From Nesterenkonia halotolerans (GTDB lineage Bacteria; Actinomycetota; Actinomycetes; Actinomycetales; Micrococcaceae), in NCBI RefSeq assembly GCF_014874065.1, contig NZ_JADBEE010000001.1, forward strand, positions 1,302,001-1,366,000: a stretch of DNA of 64,000 bases. The letters are read 5' to 3'. The notes beneath the pieces are model-generated. The model was not told where the DNA came from and searched no databases. It saw only the letters and a list, made by a program, of their open reading frames with translations. The position numbers were made by a program, and so were the translations under genes. Positions 59,682 to 64,000 of this stretch are shown piece by piece (positions within the stretch are counted from its first letter, which is position 1; each line of letters begins with the position of its first letter).

Positions 59682-60295
59682 GCGGCGCGCCAGCGCAGCA
59701 GGTCCTCAGGCGTGTCGATGTCGGCATCCTCGGCGCTCCCGGTGAGGTCGACGGTGTCCAGCAGCTCGGGATGCGCGCGCAGGTATGGTCGAGCTCCCTC
59801 GTCGTCCTGGGCCACGGCGGCAGCATCGAAGGCGGCGCGAAGGTCGAGGACCACAGGGTGCGTGGGGCGGCCCCGCACTGAGCCGCGCGCGATGCGACCG
59901 GGCCGGTGCGCGTCGAGGACCATGCGCAGAGCCTCGGCGCCGATGCCAGGCTGGTCCACCAGGACGACGGCGACCCGGTCGGCTCCGCGGTCATGGGCGC
60001 CCTGGACGCCGGCGCGGAAGGAGGCCGAGAGCCCCTGCCGCCAGGTCGGGCAGATCACGATCTCCGCTCCCGCCAGCGCCGTCGCTTCGTCCAGCGCAGC
60101 CGTTTCATCCAATACAGCCCGCACCTGTTCGGCCCGATGACCCAGCACCAGCAACGGAACGGTGCCCGCGTCCGCCGCCGCCTGCACAGCGTGTTGCACC
60201 AGCGTTCTGCCGTCTCTGCTCACCAGGGCCTTGCCCCGAGAACCGAGCCTGCTCCCCTCGCCCGCGGCCAGGATCACCGTCACTGTCACGGGCAT
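59657..60295 (-). CDS. MocA-like molybdenum cofactor cytidylyltransferase
   Basis: A 212-residue nucleotidyltransferase. The N-terminal [16 protein letters not shown] motif (AAG rather than the MobA LAGG) points to the MocA type, which makes the cytosine-dinucleotide form of the cofactor. [43 protein letters not shown] contains the substrate loop, and [13 protein letters not shown] and [11 protein letters not shown] follow. CDP-type cofactor is used by xanthine-dehydrogenase-like bacterial enzymes such as the adjacent one. It is convergent with, and overlaps by 25 bases, that enzyme gene. Its ATG lies six bases after the IclR-like stop. Confidence 0.85.
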   Translation of the reverse strand: MPVTVTVILAAGEGSRLGSRGKALVSRDGRTLVQHAVQAAADAGTVPLLVLGHRAEQVRAVLDETAALDEATALAGAEIVICPTWRQGLSASFRAGVQGAHDRGADRVAVVLVDQPGIGAEALRMVLDAHRPGRIARGSVRGRPTHPVVLDLRAAFDAAAVAQDDEGARPYLRAHPELLDTVDLTGSAEDADIDTPEDLLRWRAAQAPEISD

Positions 60296-60301
60296 TCTCG
60301 C

Positions 60302-60574
60302 TCAAGCCCGCTCGCTGGCGGCTTGGCCCAGCGCGATGAGCTTCTCTCCCAGGCCGTAGCTGCGGTCGGCCAGCTGGCGCACATAGCCTTTGGCGATCAT
60401 GGTGCGCAGCAGCCGGTGGGCGGTCGGGGCCGGAAGGTGAGTCTGTTCGGCGAGTTCGCTGAGACTCAGCTGGCCACCGTGGGCACCGATGGCTTCGAGG
60501 ATGTCGAGCGCCCGATCCACCGATTGCACTTTTCGCGGTCCTTCGGACACGGCCTGCTCCTTGTCATCGGTCAT
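60302..60574 (-). CDS. IclR-type DNA-binding domain protein lacking the effector domain
   Basis: A 90-residue protein with only the IclR winged helix-turn-helix (VQSVDRALDILEAIGAHGG... LSLSELAEQTHLPAPTAHRLLRTMIAKGYVRQL, then SYGLGEKLIALGQAA). Typical IclR regulators are about 250 residues with a C-terminal GAF-like ligand domain. Here the stop falls exactly where that domain would start. It could be a true small DNA-binding regulator, or a truncated relic. IclR-like GAAAC-N4-GTTTC palindromes in two nearby control regions favour a working protein. It lies between allB and the mocA-like gene. Confidence 0.75.
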   Translation of the reverse strand: MTDDKEQAVSEGPRKVQSVDRALDILEAIGAHGGQLSLSELAEQTHLPAPTAHRLLRTMIAKGYVRQLADRSYGLGEKLIALGQAASERA

Positions 60575-60579
60575 GCGGA

Positions 60580-62013
60580 TCAGCGCTTCATCGCGCTGAG
60601 CACAGGGTGGCCGGCGCCGCGGAGGAACTGTCCCACAGGGGCCAGCGCCGTGGTCGTGTCGCGCGGGGTGAACAGCTCGACGCCGCGCAGCACAGCTCCG
60701 ACCACGGTGCCGGTGATCTCGAAGTGCTCATAGGCAGAGATCGGATTCTTGTGCGCCAGTCCCATGGCGGAGACCACGTTGGTCTCCAGCGGGTCGTAGA
60801 TCACCAGGTCGGCGTCCTTGCCCGGGGCGATGGTTCCCTTGCGGGTCAGCCCGGCCAGGGTGGAGGTGTTCTGGGCCATCCACCTGCTGACCTGCTCGAG
60901 TCCGATCCCGCGCAGCCGAGCTTCATGGGCCACGGCGGAGAATCCCACCTGAAGCCCGGAGATCCCTCCCCAGGCCTGCTGGAGGTCGGGGGCTCCCCGG
61001 TGCTTCTCCTCGATGGTGGAGGGTGAATGATCGCTGACCACCGCGTCGATGAGGCCATCACGCAGGCCCTGCCAGAGCGCCTCACGGTTGCCGGTGTCGC
61101 GGATCGGCGGGCAGCACTTGAACTCAGCGGCCCCGTCCGGGATCGAATCGGCGTCGAAGCAGAGGTAGTGGGGGCAGGTCTCCACGGTGAGCGGCAGACC
61201 TTCGGCGCGGGCCGCGGCGATGATGTCCAGCGCCCGGGCGGAGGCCAGGTGAAGGATGTGGGTGCGGCAGCCGGTCTCACGGACCGCTTCGATGAGATCA
61301 CTGATCGCCGCCACCTCGGAGTCATGCGGGCGGGTGAGCGCCCAGTCCGCGTAGTGGCTGAGCCGGCGGCGTCGTCCAGTGACCTCGGTGGCGCGTTCGA
61401 TCGTCTCGGCGTCTTCCGCGTGGACGATCACCAGACCGTCGAAGCCGGCCACCTCGGCCATCGCCTCGCGCAGCTGTTCGCCGTTCACCGGTGGGAACTC
61501 ATCCACCCCCGAGGGCAGCAGGAAGCACTTGAATCCGAAGGCGCCGGCTTCCCAGAGGGGCTTGAGCTGGTCGGTGTTGCCGGGGATGATGCCTCCCCAG
61601 AAGCCGACGTCCACGTAGGTCTGGCCCGCGGCCGCCTGCTGCTTGATCCGCAGCGACTCCACATCGACCGTGGGCGGGATGCTGTTCAACGGCATGTCCA
61701 CCACGGTGGTGACCCCGCCCAGGGCAGCCGCCATGGTGCCGGTGGCGAAGCCCTCCCAGCTGGTGCGGCCGGGCTCGTTGATGTGCACGTGGGTGTCGAC
61801 GTTGCCGGGGAGCACCTGGTGCGAGGGCCTGATCACGGTCATCCCGGCACCGGCTCCGACGTCGCTGGCCTTGACGATCTCTGCCCGCCGCCGGCCCTCG
61901 CCCGGGCTCAGCCGATGGATCCGGGCGATCTCGCCGTCGAGGATCTCCAGGTGCGCGGGAAGGAACTCTCCCCCGAGCAGCACCTGCTCGGCGATGAGGT
62001 GTCGCAGCGTCAC
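60580..62013 (-). CDS. allB: Allantoinase
   Basis: A 477-residue amidohydrolase opening the hydantoin ring of allantoin to give allantoate. The metal motif THVHINEPGRTSWEGFATGTMAAALGGVTTVVDMPLNSIPP is diagnostic of allantoinases. VIVHAEDAETIERA, THILHLASARALDIIAAARAEGLPLTVETCPHYLCFDADSI and the DAVVSDHSPSTIEEKHRG Asp complete the site. The C-terminus has ARKGTIAPGKDADLVIYDPL-like text. Placement with uricase and HIU hydrolase fixes its role in purine breakdown. It is followed directly by the IclR-like gene. Confidence 0.92.
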   Translation of the reverse strand: MTLRHLIAEQVLLGGEFLPAHLEILDGEIARIHRLSPGEGRRRAEIVKASDVGAGAGMTVIRPSHQVLPGNVDTHVHINEPGRTSWEGFATGTMAAALGGVTTVVDMPLNSIPPTVDVESLRIKQQAAAGQTYVDVGFWGGIIPGNTDQLKPLWEAGAFGFKCFLLPSGVDEFPPVNGEQLREAMAEVAGFDGLVIVHAEDAETIERATEVTGRRRRLSHYADWALTRPHDSEVAAISDLIEAVRETGCRTHILHLASARALDIIAAARAEGLPLTVETCPHYLCFDADSIPDGAAEFKCCPPIRDTGNREALWQGLRDGLIDAVVSDHSPSTIEEKHRGAPDLQQAWGGISGLQVGFSAVAHEARLRGIGLEQVSRWMAQNTSTLAGLTRKGTIAPGKDADLVIYDPLETNVVSAMGLAHKNPISAYEHFEITGTVVGAVLRGVELFTPRDTTTALAPVGQFLRGAGHPVLSAMKR

Positions 62014-62130
62014 CGCCGGGGCTCCGCCATCAGACCGGCAGGATCGATCGCCCTGGTGTGCTCGACACTCATGGATTCACCTTCTTCTCAGAACAGCGCT
62101 GCGGGGGTCCTTCTACGCTAGGAGAGCGGT

Positions 62131-62146
62131 GTTAGGGATGTGTTTC
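62131..62146. promoter_or_regulatory. Possible GlnR-like box between uricase and allantoinase
   Basis: GTTAG (62131-62135), six bases, GTTTC (62142-62146). Read on the minus strand this is GAAAC-N6-CTAAC, one mismatch from the GaAAC-N6-gTnAC direct-repeat form of actinobacterial GlnR sites. It lies in the 158-base gap between uricase and allantoinase. The match is short, so chance is not excluded. Confidence 0.3.
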
Positions 62147-62171
62147 CGAGCCATTGCCACCCCGAGAAAGC

Positions 62172-63098
62172 TCAGGCGAAGCCGCCGATCCATTCCCAGG
62201 CCTGTGGGCGCTCGGGGGCGGCCCGGCGCGTGACGGAGGCATTCATCAGACCGTACGGGCGGTCCCCCGCCTGAAAGACCTCATTCGGGTTCTCCAGACC
62301 GAAGGGGCTCAGGTCCACCACGTAGTGGTGGTTGTTCGGCATCACGAACCGGATGTCCTCGATCTGCTCCGCCGCACCGAGAACGGCCTCGCCTGCGGCG
62401 TAGAGCGTCTGTTGCAGGGACAGCGAGTGGACCAGCGCGAACTGCTCCATCACGATCTGCTTGACCTGCGCGTAGAGAGCGTCGAAATCGACCTCTTGCG
62501 CGTCGACGTCGGCGGCGAAGAGCCAGCGCGCGGTGATGTCAGTGGCCATCACCCGGTCCCGAGTCTCCGGCAGCGTGGTGTACCGGTCCTTCGGATAGCC
62601 GGAGAACTCACTGCCGGTGGTCTTGAGCACGGTGAGGTCGCTGAAGCCGCCCATCAGGTGCTCGTCACCGTTCTGGATGGTCAGCGCGGCAGTGCGGATC
62701 TCCTGCTTGGACTTCACAAAGGAGTGCTCGTGCTCGGTGAGCGTGCCATCGGAGCTTGGGACCTGGATCCGTTCCCAGGGGTAGGACTCCGCGGTCCAGC
62801 GGCCCCCGTCGACCTCCGCGTACTCGGTGAAGTGGCGTCCGAGCAGCAGCAGGAACTGCTCCGGGGTGGTGATCCCGTGCTCCTTGGCGAAGGCGTAGAC
62901 GGTGTTCTTCTGGGTGTCGGTGGCGATGACCCGTGTGTTGTCGCCTTCGGTGTAGCAGTCGGTGAAGTCTCCGCGCAGCATCGAACTCACGTTGAGATCC
63001 ATCAGCGTATGCACCGGGGTGTCCCGGTTGACCCGGACCACGCGGACCTCGGCCTTCCCATACTGGTTGGGGCCGAGGACGATGTCGGGGCTGCTCAT
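62172..63098 (-). CDS. pucL: Uricase (urate oxidase)
   Basis: A 308-residue cofactor-free enzyme oxidising urate to 5-hydroxyisourate. The family motifs are present: LGPNQYGKAEVRVVRV at the N-terminus and DFTDCYTEGDNTRVIATDTQKNTVYAFAKEHGI (Thr active-site region). LTVLKTTGSEFSGYPKDRYTTLPETRDRVMATDITARW and MPNNHHYVVDLSPFGLENPNEVF follow. No OHCU-decarboxylase domain is fused, unlike Bacillus PucL. It lies between allB and the HIU hydrolase gene on the minus strand. Confidence 0.95.
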   Translation of the reverse strand: MSSPDIVLGPNQYGKAEVRVVRVNRDTPVHTLMDLNVSSMLRGDFTDCYTEGDNTRVIATDTQKNTVYAFAKEHGITTPEQFLLLLGRHFTEYAEVDGGRWTAESYPWERIQVPSSDGTLTEHEHSFVKSKQEIRTAALTIQNGDEHLMGGFSDLTVLKTTGSEFSGYPKDRYTTLPETRDRVMATDITARWLFAADVDAQEVDFDALYAQVKQIVMEQFALVHSLSLQQTLYAAGEAVLGAAEQIEDIRFVMPNNHHYVVDLSPFGLENPNEVFQAGDRPYGLMNASVTRRAAPERPQAWEWIGGFA

Positions 63099-63142
63099 GG
63101 GTTCTCCTTCAAGTGCGAATCGGTGGGCGGGAGTGGGGCGGC

Positions 63143-63469
63143 TCAGCTGCCCCGGTAGGTGCTGTAGGCGAAGGGGCTCAGCAGCAGGGGCACGTGATAG
63201 TGCCCCGCGGAAGCTTCCACCGTGAAGGCCAGCGTGACCTCGGGGAAGAAGTGCTCGACCGCGCGGGAGGAGAAGTACTCGGCGGTGCCGAAGACGAGCC
63301 GGTAGGCACCGGCGGGGAGCGTCTCTGGTCCCAGCTCCGCGATGCGACCGTCGGCGTCGGTGGTGCCGGAGGCGATCTGCGCTCCCTCGGGCCCCAGCAG
63401 CTGCACCGTGATGCCGCGTGCGGGAGTCCCGGTGGTGGTGTCCAGGACGTGGGTGGTGATGAGACTCAT
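63143..63469 (-). CDS. pucM: 5-hydroxyisourate hydrolase (transthyretin-like)
   Basis: A 108-residue protein from ATG 63469 behind GAGGAG. The N-terminus MSLITTHVLDTTTGTPARGI carries the active-site His (THVLD). The C-terminus ends in YHVPLLLSPFAYSTYRGS, matching the HYHVPLLLSP(F/Y)xYSTYRGS family tail with catalytic Arg. It hydrolyses 5-hydroxyisourate to OHCU. The frame upstream to 63553 overlaps the RpiR-type gene and is not coding. Confidence 0.95.
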   Translation of the reverse strand: MSLITTHVLDTTTGTPARGITVQLLGPEGAQIASGTTDADGRIAELGPETLPAGAYRLVFGTAEYFSSRAVEHFFPEVTLAFTVEASAGHYHVPLLLSPFAYSTYRGS

Positions 63470-63512
63470 CGTGGCTCCTCTGCTGTGTTTCGAGTGCTCG
63501 GTGTTCGAAAGC

Positions 63513-64000
63513 TCAGTGCTCGAGCTCGTCGAGTTCGTCATAGGCCTTCGCAATGGCGGAGATGCGCTTCCGCCCGGCGCCGAGCTGCCGGTTGAGCACC
63601 CCGTTGGCGAGCAGGCTGACCAGGGTCATCGCCGCCGCGTAGCTGTCGAACGCGCCTTCAGAGTCGATGGGGCATTCGATCCAGCAGTCGGCCTCCATGG
63701 CGTAGTGCCGGGAGGTGCTGTCGCCCAGACAGAGCAGCTGGGCCTCGGAGGAGGCCACCGCACGGACGGCCTTGCCGAAGACCACGGGACGACGGCGGAA
63801 GCCCACCGCCACCACCAGATCCCCGGCCCCTATGCCCGCGAGCTCCTCCCCCAGGGTCTGACCGGGCTGAGGTGCGATCCGCACCCTGGGCCGGCTCTGG
63901 ATGAGCTGCTGGTGCAGGTGCAGCGCCACCGGGTAGCTGTTGCGCAGTCCCAGCAGAATCACCCGTTCGGCGCTCGCGAGCATCTCCACCGCCTGCTGGA
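63513..64000 (-). CDS. RpiR/MurR-family regulator, SIS-domain part (runs off the window)
   Basis: The frame is open from 64000 leftward, so the N-terminal helix-turn-helix lies beyond the window. The visible 160 residues are a SIS sugar-isomerase domain: EMLASAERVILLGLRNSYPVALHLHQQLIQSRPRVRIAP, LAGIGAGDLVVAVGFRRRPV, AQLLCLGDSTSRHYAMEADCWIECPIDSEGAFDSYAAAMTLVSLLANGVLN and a charged tail. SIS regulators often control purine or allantoin genes. It precedes the HIU hydrolase gene on the same strand with a 43-base gap, so it probably regulates this urate/allantoin operon. Confidence 0.75.
   Translation of the reverse strand, partial: QQAVEMLASAERVILLGLRNSYPVALHLHQQLIQSRPRVRIAPQPGQTLGEELAGIGAGDLVVAVGFRRRPVVFGKAVRAVASSEAQLLCLGDSTSRHYAMEADCWIECPIDSEGAFDSYAAAMTLVSLLANGVLNRQLGAGRKRISAIAKAYDELDELEH

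Noticed and set aside
1..64000. CRISPR arrays, insertion sequences, rRNA or tRNA genes
   Set aside because: No spacer-repeat array, no transposase with terminal repeats, and no tRNA- or rRNA-like sequence was seen anywhere in the window.

Overview
The window comes from a high-GC, Gram-positive actinobacterium, probably a motile member of the Micrococcales (Micrococcaceae-like). This rests on GC-rich codon use, frequent GTG and TTG starts, class F sortase anchoring, an LAxTG-type sorting signal, and a complete hook-filament flagellar set without outer-membrane ring genes. The genus cannot be fixed from the sequence alone.

Layout. (1) 1-9060 is a mixed accessory region, visibly less GC-rich than what follows: a pyroglutamyl-peptidase fragment, a gene-free stretch with three terminator-like hairpins, a TetR/SDR pair, a lone ATPase, small membrane proteins, a GNAT acetyltransferase, a lone serine recombinase, a Pr6Pr membrane protein, a large surface protein with about 21 identical 24-bp repeats, and MscL. 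(2) 9061-14601 is a four-carbon acid-sugar catabolic operon: a DeoR regulator divergent from a COG4091 dehydrogenase, a GntP permease, a DUF1537 kinase and a class II aldolase. (3) 14986-17965 holds a class F sortase, a secreted CHRD-like protein, and a membrane protein paired with a cytochrome b5 lipoprotein. (4) 18076-36386 is a flagellar cluster. A long minus-strand operon runs flgB-flgC-fliE-fliF-fliG-fliH-fliI-fliJ-NlpC/P60-fliK-flgD-flgE. It is preceded by fliC, fliD, fliS and a FliT-position gene, with a FliA-type sigma factor, and faces a plus-strand flgN-flgK-flgL-fliW unit. Three promoters of one FliA type (TAAC, 15-16 bases, GCCGAYAR) drive fliC, flgN and flgB. Export-gate, C-ring (fliM/fliN) and stator genes are absent and must lie elsewhere.

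(5) 36365-64000 is a large catabolic region centred on purines. An unassigned six-gene operon (aldehyde dehydrogenase, NtaA/DszA-type flavin monooxygenase, two-subunit ThDP decarboxylase, GMC oxidoreductase, flavin reductase) lies beside an orphan ABC binding protein and an atypical adenosine deaminase. Next comes an eight-gene minus-strand operon: 8-oxoguanine deaminase, a second ATZ/TRZ deaminase, a complete NitT/TauT-type ABC importer, adenine deaminase and an acyl-CoA-dehydrogenase-like flavoprotein. Divergent from it are XdhC and a single-chain xanthine-dehydrogenase-family enzyme with the unusual order FAD, [2Fe-2S], Moco. An RpiR regulator, HIU hydrolase, uricase, allantoinase, an HTH-only IclR protein and a MocA-like cytidylyltransferase follow on the minus strand.

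How it may work together. Deaminases and the Mo enzyme would feed purines and modified purines into urate. Uricase, HIU hydrolase and allantoinase carry this on to allantoate, while OHCU decarboxylase and allantoate hydrolase are not in view. The two divergent control regions (43798-43925 and 54545-54621) share one architecture: GAAAC-N4-RTTTC palindromes plus a GTTAC-N6-GTAAA element at identical spacing. This suggests joint control by an IclR-type regulator and perhaps a GlnR-like nitrogen regulator. The most novel candidate system is the flavin monooxygenase/ThDP decarboxylase/GMC operon, its transporter, and the deaminases with altered active sites. Together they look like a route for an undescribed substituted purine or a sulfonate/phosphonate-like compound.
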